A stretch of DNA of 26,633 bases from JBLHHI01 sp047614125 (GTDB taxonomy: Bacteria; Bacteroidota; Bacteroidia; NS11-12g; UBA9320), in the NCBI GenBank assembly GCA_047614125.1, contig JBLHHI010000040.1, positions 1 through 26,633 of the forward strand. Direction: 5' to 3'. Shown piece after piece: positions 16,154-22,792 of the stretch. Positions within the stretch are counted from its first letter, which is position 1; each line of letters begins with the position of its first letter. The translations under genes were made by a program, and so were the position numbers. The notes under the pieces were generated by a model. The model was not told the DNA's origin. It saw only the letters and a list, made by a program, of their open reading frames with translations, and did not search any database.

Positions 16154-17869
16154 ATGATTCGTCGTAAACTAATCTTGTCAATGTTTCTGTTGCTCAGCGG
16201 ACTTATGTCCATGGGCCAGACTACCAAAATTGAAGTTGCCAAATTTGAAACCTTGGATGGAAAACGTGCTCGCAATAATGCTCGGTACGAAATTTTTAAG
16301 AGCAAATCCAATTTGGAAGAATTTTATGTTGTAGAAACCGCACGTGAATCGTACGGAATTTCTACCTACAGCACCAAAACCATGGAGCGCCTTTCTGGGT
16401 ATAACGTTGAAGAACCCAGTGATGGGAACCGAGAGCCACAATGGATAAAGTACCTTTTTCATGAAGGAAATTTAACCATGGTGTATGCGATATTTAACAA
16501 AAAATTAGATACGTATACGGTGTATGGTAAGATAGTTGACGATGCTGGTCAGTCGGTTACCGATGAAACGGTTTTAATGGAAATTGAAGCGCGAAAAAAA
16601 AAGGATGTTGGTGGTATAGTGCTTCGGTTAAGTGAAGATGAAACGCAGCTTCTTTTACTCAGAGAGCCACCAGGCGGAAGATTTGAACGAGAGAAGCTGG
16701 AATTAGCGCTTTTTGATCGGGATTTAAATAAACAATATGAAGATGCGTTCTCATTTCCCTATAAGTACAAATCCTTATATCTTGAAGACATTAAAATATC
16801 CAATTTGGGTGAAATTATTATTGTTTGCAATTGGGAGCAAGACGTTCGCGAAGTTCGAAAGTCAAGATCATCTAAGACCAAAGCGGCTTCTACCAAGGTG
16901 ACCAAGATTTTTTCGGTAAATGTGGATGAGGAAGATTTACGAGAAATTGAATTGGAGCAAAAGGGCTATTCCTTTACAGATATGAATGGGTATGTGTTGA
17001 ATGAACCAAACATTATGGTATTTACCGGATTTTATAGAGAAATGACACGAAATGCTTCTCGACGAGATCAGTTTAAGGGGGCCAATGGCATCTATTACAT
17101 CGTGTTGGATCTCAGCACGATGGAGCTCGTAACACGGAACTACGATACATTCTCGGACGAACAGCTGGCTGAAATATTTGCGGCATCTGTTAAGAAGAAA
17201 AAGGCGAATAAAATTGCCGATAAGGGCTTTGGTTTAAGCTCGTACTACATCCGGAATATGTTCTACACCGAGGATGGCAAAGTTGCCATGGTGTTGGAAA
17301 AATCGTATGTGGTAGAACATTGCAATACCAATCAAAACGGGCAAACTACCTGCACCTATACGTATTATGATATGGAACTGCTTGAAGTACATGTTGACGA
17401 AGATGGTAAAATTTTCCGGACCCGCGTAATTCCTAAAAAACAGATTTCCAGAAGTTCATCGGGCGGGTCGGGCAACTACACGGGCTTAAGCATTGGTTTT
17501 GGAAGAGGTGCAAAAGTATATTGGCACGGATCCGTTGTGCTCGAAAATGAAGGTAAGTTGTTTTATGTATTCAATGATGCGGAAAAGAACTTTTCTAACA
17601 AACGGGTAAAACCGGGTCAGGTAAAGGGCTTTGGATACCCATATAGCACCAATCGAAATGGTTTTGGACCTGGAAAAAAGCGATTAGCCGTTGCATATTA
17701 TTCAAATGAGGAAGACGAATTGGCCAAAGATCCGTTAACATCAAGTTTTAAAACCAACATATCCATCCACCCAAAATCAGCGTGTAGAATATCGAATGAT
17801 GTGGTAATTACTTGGTGCGACCCGGTAAAAGGGAAAGGTCTAAGTTTGGTAAAAATATATCTGGATTAG
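16154..17869 (+). CDS. Secreted protein of unknown function (571 aa)
   Basis: Signal peptide MIRRKLILSMFLLLSGLMSMGQ, with cleavage probably just before Gln22. There is no lipobox and no T9SS sorting domain. The mature part is mostly short beta-strand-like segments with charged turns, which would suit a beta-propeller or similar all-beta fold, but I recognise no family. Visible landmarks are a basic Lys/Ser stretch near 233-245 (KSRSSKTKAASTK), KKKKANK near 346, two cysteines in VEHCNTNQNGQTTCTY (about 391-406) that could form a disulfide, and a Ser/Gly-rich loop (RSSSGGSGN, about 435). Probably periplasmic. It is the first gene after a divergent gap with terC. Confidence 0.75.
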   Translation: MIRRKLILSMFLLLSGLMSMGQTTKIEVAKFETLDGKRARNNARYEIFKSKSNLEEFYVVETARESYGISTYSTKTMERLSGYNVEEPSDGNREPQWIKYLFHEGNLTMVYAIFNKKLDTYTVYGKIVDDAGQSVTDETVLMEIEARKKKDVGGIVLRLSEDETQLLLLREPPGGRFEREKLELALFDRDLNKQYEDAFSFPYKYKSLYLEDIKISNLGEIIIVCNWEQDVREVRKSRSSKTKAASTKVTKIFSVNVDEEDLREIELEQKGYSFTDMNGYVLNEPNIMVFTGFYREMTRNASRRDQFKGANGIYYIVLDLSTMELVTRNYDTFSDEQLAEIFAASVKKKKANKIADKGFGLSSYYIRNMFYTEDGKVAMVLEKSYVVEHCNTNQNGQTTCTYTYYDMELLEVHVDEDGKIFRTRVIPKKQISRSSSGGSGNYTGLSIGFGRGAKVYWHGSVVLENEGKLFYVFNDAEKNFSNKRVKPGQVKGFGYPYSTNRNGFGPGKKRLAVAYYSNEEDELAKDPLTSSFKTNISIHPKSACRISNDVVITWCDPVKGKGLSLVKIYLD

Positions 17870-18183
17870 AACCGAATAATTAATTTAAAGCGCTATTAAC
17901 GAGCATGTTGCATATAAAATGGCGCCCTTGTTGAACATTTGTGCAAAATATCTCTATCTTCGACCAAGTTCTGGTTTAAAAGGAAGTTGAAAGTGTCTTA
18001 ATTGTAATTCCAAGAACATTGTAAAATTAGAATTTGTTTCTTTCCATTTTGAATGCATAGAACCGCGAGATTTGTGAAAATTTTCGTTCCGTGAAATGGG
18101 GATAGGGAAGTTGAATTCTAATTAGTCAAAAACTAAAAGAAGAGTAGAATGAAGCCAGTTATCACAAGTTTAAGTTTATCGCC
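17870..18183. other. 314 bp AT-rich gap before the S24 regulator
   Basis: No gene is visible. It contains a promoter candidate at 17931-17962 and then about 220 nt of AT-rich leader. A 15-codon frame (18149-18196) begins in the leader and ends inside the regulator's start region. I see no intrinsic terminator for the preceding gene and no operator-like palindrome. Confidence 0.6.
17931..17962 (+). promoter_or_regulatory. Candidate promoter upstream of the S24 regulator
   Basis: TTG (17931-17933), 21 bp, TATCTTCG (17955-17962), one mismatch to TAnnTTTG. It implies an unusually long leader of about 215 nt before the regulator's ATG at 18184. Confidence 0.45.
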
Positions 18184-18888
18184 ATGGGGGAATTAGGCAC
18201 CAGAATAAAAAAGCTGTTGGACGCCCTCGAAATCAATCAAACTAAATTTTCCGAAGTTGTTGGAATTAGCAAAAACGCTACAACAAGTATTATAAAAAAC
18301 AGAGCCGTTCCTCGATCCGATATTATTGGCCGATTTTTATCTAGTTATCCGAAGGTGAACGCTAATTGGATGATGACAGGTAATGGCGCGATGTTTAATC
18401 AAAAAGGGGACTTTGAGTCTCTTAAGGAGCTCATGACTGATTCTGATCTTCGCGAGGTACGTATTGTTCCATCGAGCGAACGCAGTGCCTACACTAAACT
18501 TTTTTGGGAACCTGAATATTTACATAAACTCTCTGTTGAATACCGACACATAAGTAAACTTGGTGACTATCGACGATTTGAGATGTATGACGATAGCATG
18601 GACGATCACGATTCGATTTTTCCGGAAGGCTGTACCGTATTGTGCAGAAGGTTGGAAAAGCACATGTGGTCGAAATTGCAAAGAGGAGATGTTTTTGTTT
18701 TTGTTGGCAATGAGTTCAATTACAAGATTCGGCAGTTAAAAGAACAAAGCGACGAAGCAATCATCTTGTCAAGTTTCAATTCGTATTTCGACGATACGGT
18801 GATTCAACCCCAAAACATAGCTGAAATTTGGGTGTACATGGATCGTTGCCTGCCCAAAGGGAGGTTTGGGCATAAACTAAAACTCTAG
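18184..18888 (+). CDS. CI/LexA-like S24-family transcriptional regulator
   Basis: 234 residues. The N-terminal HTH (about 5-65: IKKLLDALEINQTKFSEVVG..KNATTSIIKNRAVPRSDIIG) is phage-repressor-like. The C-terminal half is an S24 peptidase fold with Ser138 in DDSMD and Lys181 in NYKIRQL; their 43-residue spacing equals that of the lambda CI pair (149/192). The linker position where Ala-Gly is normally cut reads RSAYTKL, so Ser101-Ala102 replaces Ala-Gly, 37 residues before the serine. Either cleavage is inefficient or the domain now serves only for dimerisation. No phage genes surround it, so it looks like a resident chromosomal regulator. Targets are unknown. Its stop overlaps that of the convergent acetyltransferase. 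Confidence 0.82.
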   Translation: MGELGTRIKKLLDALEINQTKFSEVVGISKNATTSIIKNRAVPRSDIIGRFLSSYPKVNANWMMTGNGAMFNQKGDFESLKELMTDSDLREVRIVPSSERSAYTKLFWEPEYLHKLSVEYRHISKLGDYRRFEMYDDSMDDHDSIFPEGCTVLCRRLEKHMWSKLQRGDVFVFVGNEFNYKIRQLKEQSDEAIILSSFNSYFDDTVIQPQNIAEIWVYMDRCLPKGRFGHKLKL

Positions 18889-19427
18889 CTGATATGATTG
18901 CCTTGATTCTCGTAGTTTGCCTTCGTAAGTATAAAGGTTACCGGGCTTCTTAACCCTTCCACAGGTAGTTCATTTGCAAAGGTGAATCCCAATTTTTTGA
19001 GCACTCGAATGGAGGCGGTATTTTCTTTTTCAGCACGGCCAATAATTTCTGTAAGTTTCAAGCTGTCAAACCCATAGGCAATGCAAAGTTTAGAAGCTTC
19101 GGTTGCATACCCTTTGTTCCATTCGTTTTCAAAAAACCGAAAACCAAGATCAACCGAACCATCTGAGTGCCGTTTTAATCCGCACCAGCCCAGAAATTTG
19201 GAGCTCAGTTTATTTACAACCACCCATCTTCCCATACCGTACGCTTGGTAGTCCGAATAATACTTAATGAAATGAACGGCGGCTGCTTCATTAGTAAAGG
19301 GTGGATCGCCCGTATATTGAAGAATGTTTGGATTGGCATTGAGCATGAAAAGATCTTTCCCATCCGCCAAAGCTAAGGGTCGAAGAAAAATACGGTCGGA
19401 TTCAGAAATGATGACTTCATGGTGCAT
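18885..19427 (-). CDS. GNAT-family N-acetyltransferase (RimJ/RimL-like)
   Basis: 180 residues. It begins with the RimJ/RimL-like pattern (SDRIFLRPLALADGKDLFML) and carries the acetyl-CoA pyrophosphate-binding motif NKGYATEA within FFENEWNKGYATEASKLC, followed by the motif B region ENTASIRVLKKLGF typical of Acetyltransf_3. It transfers an acetyl group from acetyl-CoA to an amino group; the substrate (ribosomal protein N-terminus, antibiotic or small amine) cannot be inferred. Cytoplasmic. It converges on the S24 regulator with a 4 bp CTAG overlap in which each strand supplies a TAG stop. It is divergent from ssb, with a palindrome in the shared upstream region. Confidence 0.88.
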   Translation of the reverse strand: MHHEVIISESDRIFLRPLALADGKDLFMLNANPNILQYTGDPPFTNEAAAVHFIKYYSDYQAYGMGRWVVVNKLSSKFLGWCGLKRHSDGSVDLGFRFFENEWNKGYATEASKLCIAYGFDSLKLTEIIGRAEKENTASIRVLKKLGFTFANELPVEGLRSPVTFILTKANYENQGNHIS

Positions 19428-19500
19428 GCAACTGTTATCAGGTTCAAAACTAGGGAGTTAGGTTTAATTTTAAAAGAATAATTTCAAGTTATTCAGCAGC

Positions 19501-19522
19501 TTAAGTGCTTATAAGCGCTTAA
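19501..19522. promoter_or_regulatory. 22 bp near-perfect palindrome upstream of ssb (operator candidate)
   Basis: Left arm TTAAGTGCTTA and right arm TAAGCGCTTAA are inverted copies with one mismatched pair. The palindrome ends 15 bp before the -33 element of the ssb promoter and lies between the divergent acetyltransferase and ssb genes. It looks like a dimeric regulator site; the regulator is unknown. Confidence 0.45.
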
Positions 19523-19537
19523 AATCAGCTGAGTCTT

Positions 19538-19567
19538 TTGAATATTATGCCGCATATTTCATCTTTG
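19538..19567 (+). promoter_or_regulatory. ssb promoter
   Basis: TTG (19538-19540), 19 bp, CATCTTTG (19560-19567), which differs from TAnnTTTG only in the first base. The leader to the ssb ATG is about 48 nt. Confidence 0.55.
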
Positions 19568-19620
19568 TAACCGAATGCACTTGAAGAATCTTGTGCGAAT
19601 AAACTTAAACAAATAATATC

Positions 19621-19959
19621 ATGAATTCATTACGAAACAATGTCCGATTGATTGGCAACCTAGGTGCCGATCCGGAAATGAAGGAGATCCAAAGTGGAAA
19701 GCAAATGGCTAAATTAAGCCTAGCCACAAACGAGTCGTACAAAAAAAGCGACGGAGAACAAGTTGAAGAAACCCAGTGGCACAATTTGGTGCTTTGGGGC
19801 AAGACGGCAGAGATTGCCGGCAAGTACTTAACAAAGGGTCAGGAAATTTGCGTAGATGGCAAATTAACCACGCGATCGTGGGAAGATGCCGAGGGAAAAA
19901 AGCGGTATATGACTGAAGTAATTGTTAATGATTTTTTAATGCTTGGCAAAAAGAATTAG
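19621..19959 (+). CDS. ssb: Single-stranded DNA-binding protein, short form
   Basis: 112 residues, essentially a single OB fold: MNSLRNNVRLIGNLGADPEM (strand 1 with NxVxLIGNLGxDPE), KLSLATNESYK, the WHNLVLWGKTAEIAGKYLTKGQ core, and VDGKLTTRSWEDAEGKKRYMTEVIVNDFLML. It binds single-stranded DNA, probably as a tetramer. The protein stops right after the fold (LGKKN) and lacks the flexible tail and acidic DDxxPF tip through which canonical SSB recruits replication and repair partners. It is therefore probably an accessory SSB, with a canonical copy elsewhere in the genome. It has its own promoter and a long terminator-like hairpin downstream. Confidence 0.93.
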   Translation: MNSLRNNVRLIGNLGADPEMKEIQSGKQMAKLSLATNESYKKSDGEQVEETQWHNLVLWGKTAEIAGKYLTKGQEICVDGKLTTRSWEDAEGKKRYMTEVIVNDFLMLGKKN

Positions 19960-20047
19960 ATCTAATTACGTCATCGCTTTCTCATTAAATCATGTAAACT
20001 CTTTGATGTTAAGCTGTTAATGTAAAATAAAATCAGTTTATTTGTGT

Positions 20048-20113
20048 AGGTGGTTTTTATTTTTGTCGTTCTTTTGCCAAGAATTAAGACATAAATAAAG
20101 AGCCACCTTTTTT
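20048..20113 (+). terminator. Long hairpin with T-tract downstream of ssb
   Basis: AGGTGG (20048-20053) pairs with CCACCT (20103-20108). The pairing continues imperfectly through TTTATTT/AAATAAA and GTC/GAC to an inner TTCTT/AAGAA stem, and the hairpin is followed by T6 (20108-20113). This suits an intrinsic terminator for ssb, although the stem is much longer than needed. Confidence 0.6.
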
Positions 20114-20124
20114 GTGGACAGGTA

Positions 20125-20154
20125 TTGGGTGCACATTTCGTTCAGCTACTTTAC
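20125..20154 (+). promoter_or_regulatory. Weak candidate promoter for the membrane protein gene
   Basis: TTG (20125-20127), 19 bp, TACTTTAC (20147-20154), two mismatches to TAnnTTTG. Spacing is right but the -7 box is poor. Confidence 0.25.
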
Positions 20155-20187
20155 CCTTAAACGAACAATAAATTAGTTCTTAATGGA

Positions 20188-21390
20188 TTGAGTAAATCTT
20201 CCGAAGTCTTGGGTTATTTTCGTTGCGTGTTATCAATCAAAAGGCATATTTCCGTTGCACTCGTCTTATTCATAAACCTCATTTTTGCCCTAAAATACCT
20301 GCCTAGGTACAGCAAGCACGGTCAAGTATTTGCGTTTATGTTGGTTGGGGTTCTTGCCCTCATCTACGTTTTGAATGAAAAGGAACGATTTAATGATGTG
20401 CTTATTCGATTGAAAAAATGGATGGCAGTGTTGGGTGCTTTTACCATTGTGCTTCCAGTTGGATTGGCCATACTAGCTCAACTTTCCATTCCAGTTGAAG
20501 CGTTAAATGTTGATCGTTGGAGCGTTGTTGATGCTTTTTGGAGCGCATTACGTGCTGGCGATTATCCCTATTTGGCTCAATCTCACATGGGTAATTATCC
20601 CGGGCCCATGCCTTTTTACTTTGTTCTTTGTTTGCCGTTTTATCTATTCGGAGAGTTATCATACTTTTCGGCGTTTGGTTACGTCTTGATTGGATACTTT
20701 TTATGTAAAAGAATGCGAGCAGGCCGATTCAACTTGTCGATTGTTTTGATTTCATTATCAGCGGTTTACATGCTTTGGGAGATTACAACCCGGAGCAATA
20801 TAGTTAGTAACTCGGTCCTAATTTTGGGTTCATTCATTTATTTAGAAAGCTATGATTTTAAAGGATTTAGCACCAATAAGTTAATAATTTGCTCAGCAAT
20901 GTTGGGTTTAATGCTGTCTACTCGAAGCGTTTTTGCCTTGGTTTATGTAATCTATTTCATTCAACAGTTTCGATTGGTTGAGAATAAAAAAAGGGTCTTC
21001 ATACTTGGGTTCTTATCCGCCCTGTGTTTTGTTATTACATTTTTGCCATTCATTGCTGCATACGGAGAACAATTCTTTGAAATAAATCCCTTTGTGATTC
21101 AATCGTCTTTTCTTATTCCCGCTGGATATACGCTTGGATTTTTTGTTGTTGCAGTCCAGTTTGGATTCCAGTCAAAAGGAGGTACTGATTTTTACTTTTG
21201 GAGCGGGTTATCACTCTTTGTTGCAATTCTAATTTACCTTGTTTATCACTGGGTTATGGTGGGTTGGAACGATGCCTTTTATGGTAGTGTAGTTGATATT
21301 TCCTACTTTTTACTCAGCCTGCCGTTCTTGATATACTTTGTTTTGCATCAACCTGAATCGGTAAAATACAATCGAAGTATTGACAAGTGA
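20188..21390 (+). CDS. Polytopic membrane protein, possibly a GT-C glycosyltransferase
   Basis: Up to 400 residues with about nine hydrophobic helices. The order after the first two helices, an acidic loop with VDAFWSALRAGDYPYL, then HMGNYPGPMPFYFVLCLPFYLFG, recalls the first extracytoplasmic loop and the YPP..P pattern of GT-C glycosyltransferases (GT87/DUF2029-like) that use lipid-linked sugar donors. The resemblance is moderate and no family can be fixed. The start is uncertain: the frame opens with TTG at 20188, since an in-frame stop (20158-20160) precedes it. GTG 20224 is an alternative, and ATG 20338 would remove the first helix. A nearby ATG (20183) is in another frame and stops after two codons. 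No polysaccharide genes are adjacent. Confidence 0.7.
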   Translation: MSKSSEVLGYFRCVLSIKRHISVALVLFINLIFALKYLPRYSKHGQVFAFMLVGVLALIYVLNEKERFNDVLIRLKKWMAVLGAFTIVLPVGLAILAQLSIPVEALNVDRWSVVDAFWSALRAGDYPYLAQSHMGNYPGPMPFYFVLCLPFYLFGELSYFSAFGYVLIGYFLCKRMRAGRFNLSIVLISLSAVYMLWEITTRSNIVSNSVLILGSFIYLESYDFKGFSTNKLIICSAMLGLMLSTRSVFALVYVIYFIQQFRLVENKKRVFILGFLSALCFVITFLPFIAAYGEQFFEINPFVIQSSFLIPAGYTLGFFVVAVQFGFQSKGGTDFYFWSGLSLFVAILIYLVYHWVMVGWNDAFYGSVVDISYFLLSLPFLIYFVLHQPESVKYNRSIDK

Positions 21391-21537
21391 TTGGTTTAAA
21401 CAGCGCAACAAAATCGAGCTTATTTTCAAAAGGCCCATTCATCACGGCGTAATTCAGAAGAATCGCTCCAAAGAAGAAATGCTATGGTGATTATAAAACT
21501 TTGAAGGAGCGTTCTGAAGAATATCAGCCTTTTTTTT

Positions 21538-21575
21538 AACGCAAGGAACGCTAAGAATTCGCTAAGAACGCAAAG
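21538..21575. repeat. Tandem AACGCWARG units
   Basis: AACGCAAGG, AACGCTAAG, AATTCGCTAAG and AACGCAAAG follow one another without gaps, the third with two extra bases. They are directly preceded by a T8 run. Confidence 0.6.
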
Positions 21576-21639
21576 AAGACTGAGAGGTAATATCCAGTGT
21601 GGTTGATGATACCACCATCCTTGGCAGAACCTTTTTCTT

Positions 21640-21688
21640 ACCACAGATTACAACAGGCCCTTTATGCATGTTATGAAAATCTGTGGTT
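21640..21688. repeat. 10 bp inverted repeat ACCACAGATT / AATCTGTGGT
   Basis: Perfect arms at 21640-21649 and 21679-21688 separated by 29 bp. No T-tract follows, so it is not a typical terminator. Confidence 0.55.
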
Positions 21689-21868
21689 ATGAATTGGACG
21701 TTGATAAGATGGTTTGGTTCGTGATAATACCAACGGCAATGACCTCGCACCCTTTGCGTCGTTTGTGGTTCACATTTGCAAATAGGGCAACTATCTTAAA
21801 CCCAAAGGTTGCCGTAATCACTACGTCAACCTGGTCATTGCGTAGAGCATCTGGGCAAATCTCCCCAT

Positions 21869-21900
21869 AAAAAAAAGGCTGCTCTGTAAAAGCAACCTTT
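21869..21900 (-). terminator. Intrinsic terminator of the YceI lipoprotein gene
   Basis: On the minus strand GGTTGCT (21897-21891), a 7 nt loop and AGCAGCC (21883-21877) form a 7 bp stem with one G-U pair, followed by T8 (21876-21869). It lies 42 bp downstream of the stop codon. Confidence 0.75.
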
Positions 21901-21941
21901 CCACCTCGTAATGAGGTACCTTATATGATGTAGTTTTTACA

Positions 21942-22577
21942 CTAGTTCTTTACAGCAACTAGATTTACAGTAAAATCAATGTTGTCGTTTACAAAGTTGT
22001 CTTTCAAAAAGTCAACTGGGTGTGAAGAAGCGCCCCAAGTAATACCCCAATCTTTACGATTGATTGAAAAAGAGCTGGTTGCAGTCATACCCGTTTCTGA
22101 AAGGGTTAGAGTAGCTGGAGCTGTAATTTCTTTGGTAATACCTTTGATCGTTAAGTTTCCTTTCATGCTTCCATTTTCAGCACCTGTGATAACGAAGGTA
22201 GCAGTTGGAAAAGTGTCGATTGCAAAGAAATCTGCACTTGAAAGATGACCCATAAGTTTTGTTGTCATTTCAGCAGAAGCAGGATCGGTTTCCTTCATCG
22301 ACTTCATGTCAATTTCAAATTCCCCGGCGGTAAGAGTAGTGCTATCGGCAGATAAGCTTCCGCTGTTGATGGCTATAGTACCTACATGATTTTCGCCCAT
22401 TTTCTTGCTTCCTTTCCAAGTTACGGTGGAAGACATTACGTCAACGGTGTACGATGCGCTGGTTGAGGTTGCATTGGATGCGTCTCCTGCATCACCTGCC
22501 TCGGTTGTTTTTGGTGAAGAACAAGAAGTTAAGATTGCGGTGGCGAATACGCCAAGAATTAAAGCTGTTTTTTTCAT
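21942..22577 (-). CDS. YceI-family lipoprotein
   Basis: 211 residues from ATG 22577. This start gives a clean lipoprotein signal (MKKTALILGVFATAILTSC, lipobox LTSC, Cys19), whereas the longer open frame adds an unrelated Cys-rich stretch. After an Ala/Ser/Thr-rich linker comes the YceI beta-barrel: YTVDVMSSTVTWKGSKKMGENHVGTI, ..GEFEIDMKSM.., LMGHLSSADFFAIDTFPTATF, GNLTIKGITKEITAPATL and the closing FSINRKDWGITWG..NDNIDFTVNLVA. YceI proteins are lipocalin-like barrels that bind isoprenoid or amphiphilic molecules; this one would sit anchored in the envelope. It is a single-gene unit with its own promoter, an operator-like palindrome and an intrinsic terminator. Confidence 0.92.
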   Translation of the reverse strand: MKKTALILGVFATAILTSCSSPKTTEAGDAGDASNATSTSASYTVDVMSSTVTWKGSKKMGENHVGTIAINSGSLSADSTTLTAGEFEIDMKSMKETDPASAEMTTKLMGHLSSADFFAIDTFPTATFVITGAENGSMKGNLTIKGITKEITAPATLTLSETGMTATSSFSINRKDWGITWGASSHPVDFLKDNFVNDNIDFTVNLVAVKN

Positions 22578-22599
22578 TTTATAATGTATAAATAGGAGG

Positions 22600-22607
22600 C
22601 AAAGATA
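22600..22607 (-). promoter_or_regulatory. -7 box of the YceI gene promoter
   Basis: TATCTTTG on the minus strand is an exact TAnnTTTG match, 22 bp upstream of the ATG. No TTG lies at the -33 distance; that region is occupied by a palindrome. Confidence 0.55.
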
Positions 22608-22613
22608 ACATAA

Positions 22614-22629
22614 ATGCATGTACATACAT
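22614..22629. promoter_or_regulatory. 16 bp palindrome over the -33 region of the YceI promoter
   Basis: ATGCATGTACATACAT is self-complementary except for one pair. It starts 6 bp upstream of the -7 box and covers the place where the -33 element should be, so a bound protein would interfere with or replace -33 recognition. Confidence 0.45.
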
Positions 22630-22792
22630 CTATTTGTCAATGCTGACCCAAATGTGACAAATCATGCCGTGCGATGTACGTGCAACCCACCAACAAATGA
22701 ATGGTTTCTGAGCGATGAAAAGGCCCAATCATACTCTATTTTCGCAAGAGTTTTATTAAGTGCGGTTTTTTCAATAACTTGATCAATCGTTG

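Larger units (their letters stand above)
21391..21941. other. 551 bp intergenic region with short repeats
   Basis: No gene is recognisable; the open frames have no family features. It holds an imperfect inverted repeat around CGCTCC/GGAGCG (about 21460-21515), four AACGCWARG-type units (21538-21575), a 10 bp inverted repeat ACCACAGATT/AATCTGTGGT (21640-21649 and 21679-21688) and the terminator of the YceI gene. Confidence 0.6.

Noticed and set aside
18184..19427. Resident prophage or defence module around the CI-like regulator
   Set aside because: Only one phage-like regulator is present; its neighbours are an ordinary acetyltransferase and ssb, with no structural, integrase or toxin genes nearby.
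21664..21870. 68-codon frame in the gap before the YceI gene
   Set aside because: It spans the inverted repeat arms, has no recognisable domain, and reads as random intergenic DNA.
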